A stretch of DNA of 48,907 nt from Jaapia argillacea MUCL 33604 (Eukaryota; Basidiomycota; Agaricomycetes; Jaapiales; Jaapiaceae). The stretch covers positions 8,475 through 57,381 of the forward strand of contig KL197758.1 in NCBI GenBank assembly GCA_000697665.1, read 5' to 3'. Positions 34,035 to 46,116 of this stretch are shown piece after piece. The number at the start of each line of letters is the position of its first letter. Position 1 is the first letter of the stretch. The notes beneath the pieces are model-generated. The model saw only the letters and a program-made list of their open reading frames with translations, had not been told where the DNA came from and did no database searches. The position numbers and the translations under genes were made by a program.

Positions 34035-35348
34035 AAGTGTTTCCTGATGATTTCGCCTGAATTCCTCCAGGGAAGCTAGGTCAACCCACCCGTCATGAGG
34101 ACAATGAGACGCCTCTTACGCGTGACGTCAGTGGCTTTCGCGTAGCCATGAACAATAAGATAACCACGTGGGTGGACAATAAACATTCGGCAAAGGCCGT
34201 CAGACATAGCAATATATCGCCGGCGGCCATTGTGCTGAGCCAGCGTCCTGCTCTCTTGCTTTTCTTCCATCGTCTTGGTCTCACGACGCATCCTGAGCAG
34301 CGCTGCAGCTTGCCCTCCCATCAAGTCAACTGGAATCTTTGCGATTTTGCCGTGTGTCGTCGGTTGGTCCCCTTCAAGAAGGCCGATTCCATACCCAGGA
34401 GATGTCTTGTGCCGAATTTGGTCCTAGAGGCAACTTTGGAGCAAGGAGGCGGCTGGAAACCTAGCAAGTTACCATCCAGGTCGTCATGCGCAGTTCATTC
34501 CTTGCTTGGATAACGACTTTGTTCGAAAGCAGACTTTGTTTCAGCACTGTTTCCCATCGGTGTCTGGTCGCCTCTCGGCAACTCCTGCTTGGTCCTGGTC
34601 GTCACCGAATTACTCTTTGTCTGGACGGTCGTATAACAACAAGTTGCGGGATGACCACGCGAAGCTCGCTTATTCTGCCCCCGAGGAGCACTTCTGCCCA
34701 TCCGCGGAGTAACTCTGTCTGGATCTGCTTTCAAGCTACCCGTTTTGTCTCCGATAGGCCTCAATCAGCTCATTCTCCAAACTCACACTGGAACTCGGGG
34801 TTTAACCCCGTTATCTTTCCTCGCCCTTACGCTACAAAGTCACCTCGACTCTGTCATGGGTAGACCGTTGGAGGGCGGATAACGGCACCTACTCCGAGCC
34901 TCGACCCACGTGTTCTGATTATCTCTGACAATCCCATGGCCTCCCATGGGCGCTTTCCATTCCGACTTGCCTGTTTTCGCCACTTCTTTGTGCACCATCC
35001 AAACAAAGGTCGTCCCAATTAGGAAATCTGAAGGTGACTGCCAAATCTGGCGTGTTCAAGATTTCATTCTTTTTTACGTTTGCATTCTCCAGCTCAGCAC
35101 CATTTGGGTTGTTTCCTTGTGTTCGGCCCCATGTCTATCACAAGGGGATTTCCCAAATCGCGAGCGACTTGGTGGTTACGAGTTCACATCTCACTTTAAA
35201 GAGTGGAGTCACAGATGGCTCTCTATCCGACACACCTTTGCAGCCTTTCAGCTCTTGTGGTTGCAACAGCCACAGCACGTTCCAGCTGTTCGTTGCTGAT
35301 CCCGCCCGTCGCCCATTTCGGATACCTCCACCACCTTCCCGCGTCGCC

Positions 35349-36854
35349 ATGCCGAACCCTCCCCCCAACTGGTTATTCTCTGCGCTGTCGTTCATCAGCT
35401 TGTCATTCGTTACAGTCCCGTTCTATTGGCACTTGGAAGCTTGGAATACGGGTACATGTCTTTATATGGGTTGGACTGCCATCCAGTTGTTGAACCTATT
35501 CATCAACTCTGTGGTGTTCAATGGTCATGCGGAGAACGTCGCTCCGGTTTGGTGCGATATTTGTGAGTACTTTTCGTTTACTGATATCCCTGTGGTTCTG
35601 ACGTGTCGACAGCATCTCGAATCTTCGTCGGTGCCAGTGTAGCGATTCCCGCTGCATCGCTCTGCATCAATCGCCGTCTATATCACATCGCTAGCATCAA
35701 AACAGTTACGAAGACCAAAGCCGAGGTATGTTGGCACTCAATCCCATGTTGATCACTCTCCTAAGGGTTGCTTCTTAGAAACGTCGCGACATCATGATCG
35801 ACTTGATGATTGGCCTGGGTATTCCGTTGTTGCAGATGTGCCTTCGTACGTACGCGTTTTCTCTATCTATTTTCCTGCCTCTGATCGTCCTTCAGAATAT
35901 ATCGTCCAAGGCCATCGATTCAACATCTTCGAGGACGTCGGCTGTTACCCATTTACTTGGAACGTAACTCCGGCCTATCCCCTCACTTTCTGCTGGCCTT
36001 TGGCTATTTCTGTTGTTTCTGCGTCCTACTGCAGTGCGTAACCCTCGGATCCGCTGTGAATTCCTTGTCTAACCTGTCATGCAGTTCGCACGCTTCGTTG
36101 CTTCGCCAAGCGTCGCCGGGAATTCAACGAGATCCTCTCCTCCAACCGTAATCTCACCCAGTCTCGTTATTTCCGCCTCATGTGCCTTTCCGGTGTGGAG
36201 CTCGTCTTCGGTATCCCCCTCTCCTCCTACTCCATCTATCTCAACATCACCGGTTCGCCCATCCACAGATGGGTATCCTGGGAGAACACCCACTGGGGCT
36301 TTTCCCGCGTTGACCAGTTCCCATCCATTCTCTGGCACAATGAACCCACGCTCGCCGCCAGCCTCGAGTTGAGCAGGTGGTTGACGATCTTCTGCGCCTG
36401 CATCTTCTTCGCGTTCTTCGGGTTCGCTGATGAGGCTAGGAAGCACTATCGCCTTGCCTTCACCTCCGTCGCGAAGCGCGTTGGATACTCTGGTACCACC
36501 CTTGGTGCCAGCGGTGCGATTGCGTCTTCCGGATTCACCGGCTCCGTTTCCAAACCTCGCGCGATGTACAACTCGAACAACAAGCGCGATTCGTTCGGGT
36601 CGTTCTCCGACAAGCTCGACTCCATCTACATCAACGACCTCGGTGGTACCATCCTCGACGAGAAGACCGTTGGAGAGTTCTCCGCAACGAATACGACGAA
36701 TGCCTCCTCGCCTAGTCTTGTCACTCCTGAGGATCGATCGACGGCCGATAACCGATTCCCTTCCCCTCCCGCCCTCTCGCGACCCGAACCCACCCTCGAC
36801 CTTTCGATATTACAAAGAAATTCGACAGGGTCAGAACCTTCGAGTCCTGTTTAA
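35349..36854 (+). CDS. STE3-like pheromone receptor (R5)
   Basis: Five exons (35349-35562, 35613-35725, 35779-35845, 35896-36033, 36085-36854) give 433 aa. Motifs: LLNLFINSVVFNGHAENV, APVWCDI, SLCINRRLYHIASIK, KRRDIMID, YIVQGHRFNIFEDVGCYP, SRYFRLMCLSGVEL, WVSWENTHWGFSRVDQFPS, FFGFADEARKHYR. The extracellular loop has HRFN where most relatives have HRFD, shared with R6. The Ser/Thr-rich tail of about 110 aa has no intron. Exons 2-4 (113, 67, 138 nt) match R1. The start is the ATG of MPNPPPNWLF. R5 and R6 are tandem, in the same orientation, and closely similar, down to NVTPAYPL in helix 5. No pheromone gene was found nearby. Confidence 0.93.
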
Positions 36855-37792
36855 ACTCCCGACCTTCGCTTTCGCCTCACCCCTCCACTCCACCTCTGTA
36901 ATCGGTTTCACACTCAAAACTCTCGACCGGACGTGTTAATGTCCGGCCCACTCGCATTGATGTGAACTTTTGTTGCACTACTTATTCTCTTCGTTTCAAC
37001 ATCCGAATGTATTTTTAGGAAATTTAACCTATACCAGCCTATGTTGTGGATAACTTGTTTCTTTACTTTGATTGTGGCATACCTCGCCTCACCCGTCGCT
37101 CATTACCTTAGGGTTTCTATTGTTTATTTGTTGTGTAGTACATCGAGGGTTCCGATGTGTAGATTGTAGCCATCCTGAACACGAATAGAACCTGGTTTCA
37201 CTCAAATATCAGCGATTGGTTTTTCCTTGCACTCGATACGGCGAAGTTGTGGGACCTGTGCGACGAAGCCGTGCATCAACTTCTCCTGATCCGTACCTTT
37301 GTCCTCGTTCATCGTGATGAACTATGATGCAGTATGAGCTTGATGGAACGAACGGCCCCTACAGAGCTGAGCCACATTGCCAACTTTTGGGACTCGGATC
37401 TCATCATCATGAAGTGAATTGTCTGTCCTCTGCAAGCCGTTGATTCGTATCGTGAGTTGCCATGTATCCCAAAACTTTCTCGCTGACTTCGCCGACCGAC
37501 CCAGTGAGATGATAGATCATTGAATTCAAGGTTCAAAGTTCAAAATTAAATGGGCGCTTGAGTGGATGATCCGTGTTCAACTTTTTTTACGTCGCTGGCG
37601 GTGACCTTGTTCTCCATTCCTCCTCCATCACATCGCACGTTTTACCTCGTCGTAACACACCGAGCTTTGGAAAAAACCTGTCCCCTCAAATGGAGGATCT
37701 CTTGCCGCTGCGACGCCTTGGTATTCCATTCCGGTGGTGCAACTCCTCCACCAGAAACCTTCCCCGTTTCTCGCATAGCTAACTTACCCTCC
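36855..37792. other. R5-R6 intergenic interval
   Basis: About 940 bp between tandem receptors. Overlapping open frames only; no CaaX-ending frame on either strand and no ACAATGG cluster. Confidence 0.5.
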
Positions 37793-39265
37793 ATGCTTCA
37801 ATCTCCTCCCAACTGGATATTTTCGACGTGCTCGTTCATTGGGTTCACACTTGTTGCTATTCCATTCTATTGGCAGTTGGAATACTGGAATACGGGCGCT
37901 TGCCTCTATATCGGGTGGACTGCGATCCAACTATTAAACCTCTTCATCAATTCCATAATATGGAACGGGAATGCGTTGAATCCAGCTCCTATCTGGTGTG
38001 ATATCTGTGAGTTCACCTGCTAGACCATTCACTGACCTTCATTCATTCATTCCGGCAGCTTCGCGCGTCCTCGTTGGTTCCAGTGTAGCCATCCTCGCGG
38101 CTTCACTGTGCATCAACCGCCGTCTTTACCATATGGTCAGCATCAAATACGCCGTCAAGAAGAGCAAAGCTGAGGTTTGTTCGCCCTTGCACTTTCCATT
38201 CCTCTTTCGTGACAATAGCTTCAGAGACGTCGTGAGATGAACACTGATCTTGCCATTGGTTTGGGCATACCACTCTTCCAAATGTGTCTCCGTATGTCTC
38301 CGCCTGACTCTAAAGATTCGGAATCCCTGACTTGTTTGCAGAGTACATTGTAGAGGGCCATCGATTCAACATCTTCGAAGATATCGGTTGCTATCCATTT
38401 ACTTGGAACGTAACTCCCGCATATCCCTTGGTCTTTTGTGTACCCCTTCTTATTTCCGTGATCTCAGCATACTATTCCAGTCTGTTTTTTCCAGTTGCAC
38501 TCTCCTGATCATTTCTGATAATTAGTTCGTCTAGTCCGAACGATTCGCTGCGTTATCAAGCGACGGCGAGAACTCAGCGGGTTCCTCTCGTCCAATCGTA
38601 ACTTGACGCAGCATCGTTATTTTCGTCTCATGTCACTCGCTGGTATCGAGCTCCTCTGCGGTGTCCCCCTCTCCTCTTGGTCCCTCTACCTCAACATCCG
38701 CAGCTCTCCCATCCAGAAATGGGTTTCACTAGCTGTGACTCACTACGACTTCTCGCGTGTTGACCAATTCCCCTCTGTCTTATGGAAGGCCCACCCCACC
38801 CTCGCCACCAGTTTGGAGCTGAGCCGTTGGTCGCCTGTCTTTTGTGCAGTCGTATTCTTTGCATTCTTTGGCTTTGCGGAGGAGGCCAGGAAGCACTATG
38901 ATCTCCTTTTCTCTTTCATTAAGCGATCCACGGGATGGTCTGGTACCGCCACTCTCTCAAATGGTGCAGTTGAATCATCCCAATTCACTTGCACCGTGTC
39001 CATGCCTCGGACGATGTACGATACAGGGCGGAACCGTGGTTCCTCTGTGTCATTCTCTGGTATCCTTGACTCGATCCTCGTTCAGGATATCGGTGTGAGA
39101 GTCTTGGATGAGAAGGCCCATGGTTCTCTACCTAGTGGCCTTCGAGTTGATGTTCCCGAAGATGGGATATCGATACCTCGACCTGAGCCAACCGTAGACC
39201 TCTCCCTACTGCAAAGGCTTTCGACGGGATCAAAATATTCGTGTTTTATAGACAAGATTGTTTAA
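37793..39265 (+). CDS. STE3-like pheromone receptor (R6)
   Basis: Five exons (37793-38006, 38059-38174, 38225-38291, 38342-38479, 38535-39265) give 421 aa. Motifs: LLNLFINSIIWNGNALNP, APIWCDI, SLCINRRLYHMVSIK, YIVEGHRFNIFEDIGCYP, HRYFRLMSLAGIELL, KWVSLAVTHYDFSRVDQFPS, FFGFAEEARKHYD. YIVEGHRF has Glu in place of the usual Gln. The acceptor at 38534 (CTAG) is preferred over 38525 because it restores IRT-RC as in R5. The start MLQSPPNWIF matches MPNPPPNWLF of R5. It is a tandem paralogue of R5; exon 2 carries one extra codon. No adjacent pheromone was found. Confidence 0.92.
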
Positions 39266-40259
39266 TAGTATCAATGCATCCGACTTCATGCAGCTGCCCT
39301 TCACCTGATAAATTTTTATCCTTATTCCCGTGAATCGGCCAGTGGAGCCCACACCATTCGTTCAAGATCTGTCCTGTGTAGGTAGCCTCGCCAATTGCGA
39401 ATGTTGAAAACGCCTGTAACATCCTCTCCGGTCGAGCTTGTGCTGTTGGCCGTGAAACGAGAATCACGCGAATGTTTACCCCTGGCAGCAATCTCACTGC
39501 AAGCGAAATCGATTACCTACCGAGATATTCCCTACCCTACGGTGGAAGTACCGTGACACCACTACCCACCACGTGCGTCGCTTTTGCAGTTTCGTTCGAG
39601 CGATGATAGGGCAGATCCAACCGCAACCGGATTACGGCTGCCAGTATGAGGCTGCATAAGTAAGTGCTTACTGCTATAGGGGACTTCCTGGGTCACCGGG
39701 TGTTAACTGAAGCTACGTAAAAACGGACGTTGTAGCGTTGAAAAGTCTTCGTTGAAACACCGGAGATTGGTACTAAGTAGGCCAAAAACCAGAAAGTCGT
39801 CTAGGATCCACTACTCCACCAAGGCCAGCCGAAGATCGAGACGGTATGTCGATGAGACAAGACAAGATTTCAGCGAGTGAGGATATAAAGCATGGGATTG
39901 GGACGGCCAGGCTCTCCAAACGAGTCTCAAATTTCGACGGTCACGAATCTGACAACCCTCTGTCTCTTCGAGTCAGGAGAATCTCCAACATCTATGCCCT
40001 ACCCGAGTCCCGTGTATGTCTGCGTCCGTTATCCTCACGGTCGCCTTGACTTACCGTGTGCGAGATGACCGGACATTGGTTCTATGTCTTAACTGGTCAA
40101 TTGCATCCCCCCATAAACTTCCCTGAACGCCTGCCACCGATAAGACGGAAGCTCTCTCGGATGCACTAGCAATTCGATGTGCCCCCTTGCTAGGATCCAT
40201 GTCCTACAAAACCCATTTTTACCGGGAAGATCGCCCTCTTACCCCGGCACCCTACAGTA
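39266..40259. other. R6-R7 intergenic interval
   Basis: About 1 kb without a supported gene. Short open frames on both strands lack motifs and plausible splice partners. No CaaX precursor was seen. Confidence 0.5.
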
Positions 40260-41694
40260 ATGGCGACACCACCGGACTGGATGTTCTCTGCCTTCTCTCT
40301 CTCCGCCTTTATACTGGCTTGCCTGCCTCTCTTCTGGCAGATCGGAGGTGCTATCTCTTGCTTGTGCCTGTTGGTTATATCCTGACCACCGCTACGGTTC
40401 GCAGCTGGCAATGTCGGGGGCCTGCAGTTTAGCCATCTGGAGTGCCGTGGGGTGTTTGAACTCCTTCATCAATTCGATAATCTGGAGGAATAACATGGTC
40501 AATTGGGCACCGGTGTGGTGTGACATTTGTGAGCATTATTTCTCAAATACCTATAGGCCCTTACTGAAGATCCGCTTTACTAGCATCCAGAGTATATATT
40601 GGAATGAATGTTGCCATATCGGCTTCGTCCCTATGCATTAACCGGCGTCTATACCGTGTTTCGCAAGTCAGATCGGTGCAAGCCACTCAAGTGAAGGCTC
40701 CGCGCAACCTTCCATCATTCGAGACATATTAACTTCGTTTTTTATCCACTAGACTCGACGACGTGCTCACATCGAAGATCTTTGTATAACAGTTGGCATC
40801 CCTTTGCTTCATATGGCGTTATGTACGGTACCGCGTATTCCAATCTCCCTCTATCTGACCATTTCCCAGACATCATTTACCAGGGCCATCGTTTTGACAT
40901 TTATGAGGATTTCGGTTGCTACCCGGAATGTCCTGTAACGGCTGTCTCTGTCGTCCTCCGTGATATCTGGCCCGTCATTATTTCCATAATCGCAGCGGCA
41001 TACGGCTGTTCGTTCTATCCTTTCCTTGATTGCTCAAATAACAGTCCTGACGATATATTATTGGCAGGCGGTACCTTTGTGAGACTCGCGCGGCTGAAAT
41101 ACGAGAATTCAAAGATTCTTACAGCGAACGGCCATCTCACCAGAAGCTTCTACTGGCGCCTGATGGCCCTCGCCGGAACAGAACTATTGATTGGCACTCC
41201 GTTGTCGATCTTTATCATGTTCTGGGACATTCACATCAATGGCGTACAGCCGTATTCTTGGAGTAGCGTCCACTTCAATTTCTCTCGAGTCGTTCAATAC
41301 CCTGCATCCTATTGGAAGGCCGAGGTTCCAGAATTGGAAATCAGTCGTTGGGATGACGTCCTCAGCGCCCTGCTCTTCTTTGCATTTTTCGGATTTTCCG
41401 AAGATGCGCAACAGAATTACCGGCGTTTCTGGAACTTTCTTCTCGCCAAGTGTTCTATTCTTCAGACCCAAAAGACACAGTAAGTTACCGTCTTCCCATC
41501 AAGTTGCCTCAGAGTAATCACCCCACTTCAGTGTGCGAAATCCTGCCCCGCCGCCTCAGATCTGTCCAACTGCCCCGATTAAAACATCACATCAAGAAGG
41601 GACCATCGAATTTCTGGCCCAATCCCCCTCCTCCTCGCTTGGCTCCGGGGATATCGAGTGTATCCCACGTGGTGATCCGACTGATTATTGTTGA
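40260..41694 (+). pseudogene. STE3-like receptor R7, apparently frameshifted
   Basis: STE3 paralogue of the R1/R5/R6 type: start MATPPDWMFSAFSL, then CLNSFINSIIWRNNMVNW, APVWCDI, SLCINRRLYRV, RRRAHIED, QGHRFDIYEDFGCYP, YWRLMALAGTELL, SWSSVHFNFSRVVQYP, FFGFSEDAQQNYR, and a short tail (exon 41532-41694). Exons: 40260-40347, 40404-40527, 40584-40690, 40753-40822, 40870-41007, 41068-41479, 41532-41694. Unlike its paralogues, exon 1 is interrupted by a 56-bp intron (40348-40403, with a CTGAC branch site). After splicing, the frame is one base too long: 212 nt against 211 in R1. The discrepancy falls at a GGGGG run near 40414-40418, just before GCCTGCAG; one G fewer would restore alignment with R1. 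It is therefore a pseudogene, an allele-specific lesion or a sequencing error. The downstream exons are intact. Confidence 0.8.
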
Positions 41695-42174
41695 GGTCAC
41701 GGAAGGATAGCACTCGATGTGGGGCGGCTCGTGAGACCAACCATGGTATGTAAACAAGGTCTTGTCAGCTTGCTGTTGCCGTGGAGAGGGTTTGGGATAT
41801 GCGGTACAGTAGATTGGAACGGCAGCGCCTCGGATGGATTCAATGTTTAGTTTCCGTTGTTTGTTTTACTTCTCGACACACAACCTGACTACTTCCCGCA
41901 TGAGTCTGTGAGGCGAGGGTACAGAAGCGTAAATTTGCATTGGTCAACTCCAGCGCTTATTGTCGTCTTGTGGACGGTTTCGTGCATACCGACACGACGC
42001 CAGAACGCCAACTACAGCTCAGCACCGCGATGCCGACGACCAGTATTTTTGTTTCGATAACCGTCAGTATATCGGCCAGACGGTGGAAATTAGTACACCG
42101 TAGGACAACTCTACTCCACTGATATCGTACAATATTCGCGACGAAAACACTTCACTTACCATACGCGTGATACC

Positions 42175-43255
42175 TTACTGAAGCTCAAGATCGCGGCGAA
42201 CCCTTTCTGCCCACGAGGTAGGCTCCCGACCCAGTAACCATCGCAGAGTATTCGAACTACCTGGAATGCCTCTGTAATATGATTAGCACCCAGCTACATT
42301 CTCGAGACTATCTACATACATACCTCTTGTCATAATAAAAAAGCATTCTTTCCAACCCATCAACGCTGTAATCCGCAAGAACTGGTCCTACTACACCCCT
42401 CTGTCTGAAACCCTGCAGAGTTTCCTCCCTCGGAGCTGTGAATGCTTCAATGTTGTCCTTCTTGGATCCAGTCCTGATTATTTGGGTGATTTCGGAGTTG
42501 GTACAGTTTTGTCCGACTGGTTGGTATGAGGCGTAAGCATGAGGGGTGGGATCCAGAAGGATGTCACGAGTGACAATGCCGAGGTCCGTGAGGTCGAGAA
42601 ACCCTTGGAGTACATCGACGTTGAACCCACAAGGCATCTTGCCGGTGGCGACAACCCTCGCGACATCGATGTTTTGCATGAACGAAGTGGGCTAGAATCT
42701 CTTGTAAGCGACGATTTCACGATTTCAGCGAGGGCCAAGACGAAAGACTGAACCTGCAAAATCGTGAAGTTCAGTCCAGACTCCGTGAGATACTCTTCCA
42801 CTCTACGATAAAAACCTCAGGATAGCGGCCGCGAAAGAATTCGGGAAGAAACAGACGAACCCGAGTTTGGCTTTGTGGTTAAGCAACTTGCTCAAGTAAG
42901 GGTAGAGCACACTACAGAAAACGAAATGTTTCACTCCCGCCTCGAGAGCAGCGTTGATCATATTGATTCCCATGGCGGTCTCGTTCGGGTGAAAGACGGG
43001 TCCATTATGGAATGCGACATCGACACCTTTCAGTGCTCGACGGAGTGTGCTGTACTCGAGGAAGTCGCCGATCACGAAGGAAGCATCGGGGAGACTGGGA
43101 AAGGATGATTTAAGTGAGGCGATGGACTTTTCTGAATGGACGAGGAGCTTGAGTTGGTCGGGAGAGATGGGGACTTGGCCTCCCTCGTTGGAGAGAAGAG
43201 CTTGGATGACATACCCGGAGGTGCGTCCACCAGCGCTGCTGATGAGGATGGTCAT
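42175..43255 (-). CDS. NmrA-like NAD(P)-binding oxidoreductase
   Basis: Four exons (43255-42861, 42802-42754, 42691-42324, 42271-42175) give 302 aa, a usual length for NmrA-like/atypical short-chain dehydrogenases. The N-terminal Rossmann motif is ILISSAGGRTSGYV (glycine-rich loop). DASFVIGDFLEYSTLRRAL (cofactor-side acidic strand), VDVAFHNGP, GVKHFVFCSVLYPYLSKLL and HKAKLGVEEYLTESGLNFT follow, the typical helix of this family, then the IL-Q strand and FMQNIDVARVV. The C-terminus (LGREPTSWAERVRRDL) is also usual. It binds NAD(P) and may act as a reductase or redox sensor; the substrate is unknown. It converges with R7 across 480 bp that contains no supported gene. Confidence 0.86.
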
Positions 43256-44473
43256 ACTGGGGAACTGAAGAGAGAGTTACAAAGCCTGGAATCAGGTAGG
43301 TCAGAGAACTTGGACTCTTGGAGGCCATCGGTCCACTGGCACGTATCTTTTTGGCGGCGGCATGACATCAGGCGATAGCCATGAACAATTCGATGGACCC
43401 ACTAAGGATCCAGACCAGGAGTTGGCGATATGGAAAAGATTCAAGCGCTAGCCTGGTATCAAGCAAGTCACTGACGCCTGATCATGACGGTCGCAGTTAG
43501 CTGGAGACCTGGGCTTGACCACGAGAAACTTTCAGGCACGGACTTGCACAACTCCAGCTCACAAGCATTTCCTCCTCCTCTAGCTCTGCTTTCGACCGGT
43601 TTCGCCAAAACCCCCATTTCGTTGCGATCAAAATATAGCAACCTAGCTACTTTCTCAGCTTTGACCTCCATGGCACAGTGCAGCCAATGCTGATAGGTTC
43701 GCCGCTGGCTGACGCGGCCGCCGCGACTTGACTTCGTACCTTGCGGCCCTTGCCTCAAAATCGCCGCTAAGAGCTCAATTCAAGAATCTGCCACTTACGT
43801 CGATTTGCAGGGTTGGGAGGGGCAATGCAAGTGCGTTAGCATTACTTTCCAAGACCCCGAGTATCTCCTCATGCCCATGGTACGGTACCTGATCATTCAA
43901 ACATATACATTCTGCTCCTCCACCCTTCACGAAGTTCACAAACCCCCTGCTAGCCAAGACGGCGCCCTACATTCCTGAGACTCCATATCCTCGCACCTTT
44001 TTTTCATCACGGGAGCTACTTCACAGAACTGCGCCTCATGATTTAAACTTGCTACTTCATTAATTCATTCCATAAACTTGCTTTTCACCCTTCCATTGCT
44101 AGAAACCTTACTTCCTATTGCTGGGTTTTCTCGGACCGAAGACTTCACATATCGGCCCTGACGACTTTGCATACTGGACATATCGCCAAACCTCCCGATC
44201 TGCCTTCACACCCTGCGGACCCATCCTTCCTGATCCATCCATCCGCTTCTTGCGGGTCGGTCCAAACTTAAACTTCTTCAGAGCATACTGGATGCGCAGC
44301 TATCTTTCGATCCCTGCCTGTCGGAACGTGAGCTTCACCCCATCCATGACACAAGCCACTATCAACTGAACGAATCTCGAAACATATAATTGATGTAATT
44401 ACCATACGCAATAGAGGGGAGTGAAGTACAAAGAGAACAAGCATGCACGATAGATCAGCGACGAAAGCAAATC
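43256..44473. other. Interval with a possible small minus-strand gene
   Basis: Two minus-strand stretches might be exons. One, at about 43957-43786, is open and ends ALPLPTLQID before a good GTAAGT donor; another runs 43758-43468. There is no ATG in the first frame, the join is not defined, and neither stretch is recognised. The 43970-44470 part shows nothing. Confidence 0.3.
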
Positions 44474-45607
44474 TCAAAGCAAGAACATCCTCGGAATACT
44501 ATCCTGTAACCTCATCATCCTAGCCGAAACAAGTCCATCGTGAACTTGTACACAAAACTGACAAACACCCACCACACCGCCCCCACCTGCTCTCATCCGA
44601 TCCAACTCCCTCAACAACCAACATCCCCAACCGCTCCCCCCACTCCCAAACAACTGAGCACCCAGCCTCTCTCTCCAATACCGTTCCAATTGCGGTTTAC
44701 ATGGTAAACATAGTTGTGGTGTGAGGGAATCAAGGGATAATGGGTTAGCGACAATCTTGAGGAGAAAGTCTTGAAGCAGTTCTCGGCCTGAGATTAGGCG
44801 ACGAAGATCGTCTGGCGAGAGGACGAGGTGAGAGCGACCACCTTCCGAGCTGGCGTGCCATCGTTGGATGGAGAGGGCGTAAAACGCGGCCGGTAGGATT
44901 TCCGGTACGTCACATTCTCTCGAGAGCGCTATTGCCTCTGTTGATTTCAGTTAGAATGGTGTGGCTGACAAAGCAACCACGGCAAGTGGCTCACCAGCTG
45001 CGTGAATGAGTGAATTGGTTGTCATATCAAGGAGATCCTTCGGCCAGCGTATATTCAACTCGTTTATGGACCATTCTCGGAGGTCGGGAATATCATACTT
45101 GGTTGATATCCGTAGCGCACCTGCTATCGAATCGAAAATCACTGGTTGCCCCATAAATCGACTGAACAAACGTTTAATATCTGGGGCATGAGTACACTCG
45201 CATCATCACAGAAGAGCGAGAGGAGCGTACTCGTGTTCATAAATCCATCGAAAGACGACTATCCAGTCTTTCGAAGCATCGAATAATCTCACCACTGGAC
45301 ATCCGTCAAGGTTCTCCGCTTCGGCTGGTTGTGGCAAACACAACATGTCTTCAAAGATTGAAGAACACATTAAACGGTTACTATGCACTCTCAACCGTAT
45401 CGTCTCGATCTCCAGGATAATATCTCCATCGCGAAACCAGAAAGGACTATAACCCATAGGCCCCGTGCGCCAACTTGAATCAAGCGTAGAGCCACTGTCA
45501 ATGTTGGAAGTGGTAAGCCGTCGTCTCTTGGGGTCTGGAGGAGGCGACAGTGGCATATCAGAGCCATCAGTTGTGTGTACATCTTGCATTTCGATGCTGG
45601 GCGCCAT
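44474..45607 (-). CDS. BTB/POZ domain protein
   Basis: Three exons (45607-45231, 45161-44995, 44937-44474) give 335 aa. The BTB domain occupies about 45-165: FWFRDGDIILEIETIRLRVH, then SNRLMCSSIFEDML, CPVVRLFDASKDW, and after the first intron ISTKYDIPDLREWSINEL. The C-terminal part (EAIALSRECDVPEILPAAFY, then LSPDDLRRLISGRELLQDF) and a Cys pair (LCLPCK) are usual for Agaricomycete BTB proteins. These may act as dimeric adaptors, for example with Cul3 or in transcription; the partner is unknown. The acceptor TTGTTCAG at 45162 restores the frame and gives YEHDRFMGQP. The ATG at 45607 (MAPSIEMQD) is used; upstream in-frame sequence lacks an ATG. Confidence 0.82.
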
Positions 45608-45771
45608 GACGCCCGTGGAAAAGGAGTGGTGGTCGTAATTTGACCGAAATTCGAACGCGTCCACAGTCGTGTGACTTCGGTCATGTGCTCAAAACATCAC
45701 AAGTGTCACGATAGTAACAGTGACTCCATCGTTTCTCGTACAGAATATTTGATTGTAGATAGATCACTTAC

Positions 45772-46035
45772 ACGTCTGGTGAGGGGCGCGGCTAGTCCAA
45801 GAAGTTCGTAGCGAAAATCAGCGTCCGAAACGACAAACGAGAAACGTATCTCTTCCCCCTGGAAGTACAAATCGTCGATCCTACAGTCCAGTGAGTATTT
45901 GCTCCCGACCCACATCCTTCGTTGCCCATGCAACTTCAGTCCATGGCTATTTTTTCTGATGGGAAAACAGGTATACGTCGTTAGAGGGCAATCCGGTCCA
46001 TAGGTCCAAGCCCTTTTGGGTGCGTAGTCGTCCAT
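45772..46035 (-). CDS. Uncharacterised protein, first exon (paralogue of 48-kb gene)
   Basis: The exon 46035-45772 starts MDDYAPKRAWTYGPDC, is open for 88 codons and ends at a good GTAAGT donor in phase 0. It contains RRMWVGSKYSLDCRID, similar to REFMWRCTKYNIRARVD at about 47.9 kb. I do not recognise the family. The next exon is not found before the BTB gene starts, so the gene may be truncated, use a small unrecognised exon, or be a relic. Confidence 0.35.
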
Positions 46036-46116
46036 AACTGTAGCAAACTAATTTAGAGGTCAGCATCTGAGTAGAAGGCCACGAGATCGAAAGATTCGTA
46101 CCGGGTTGAACTAGAA

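Noticed and set aside
41835-41920. MDSMF-starting short frame after R7, considered as a pheromone
   Set aside because: It ends SRMSL with no Cys four residues from the end.
43468-43758. Minus-strand 96-codon frame overlapping a plus-strand frame
   Set aside because: Could be an exon but lacks a defined acceptor, partner exon or motif; left as a possibility inside the interval entry.
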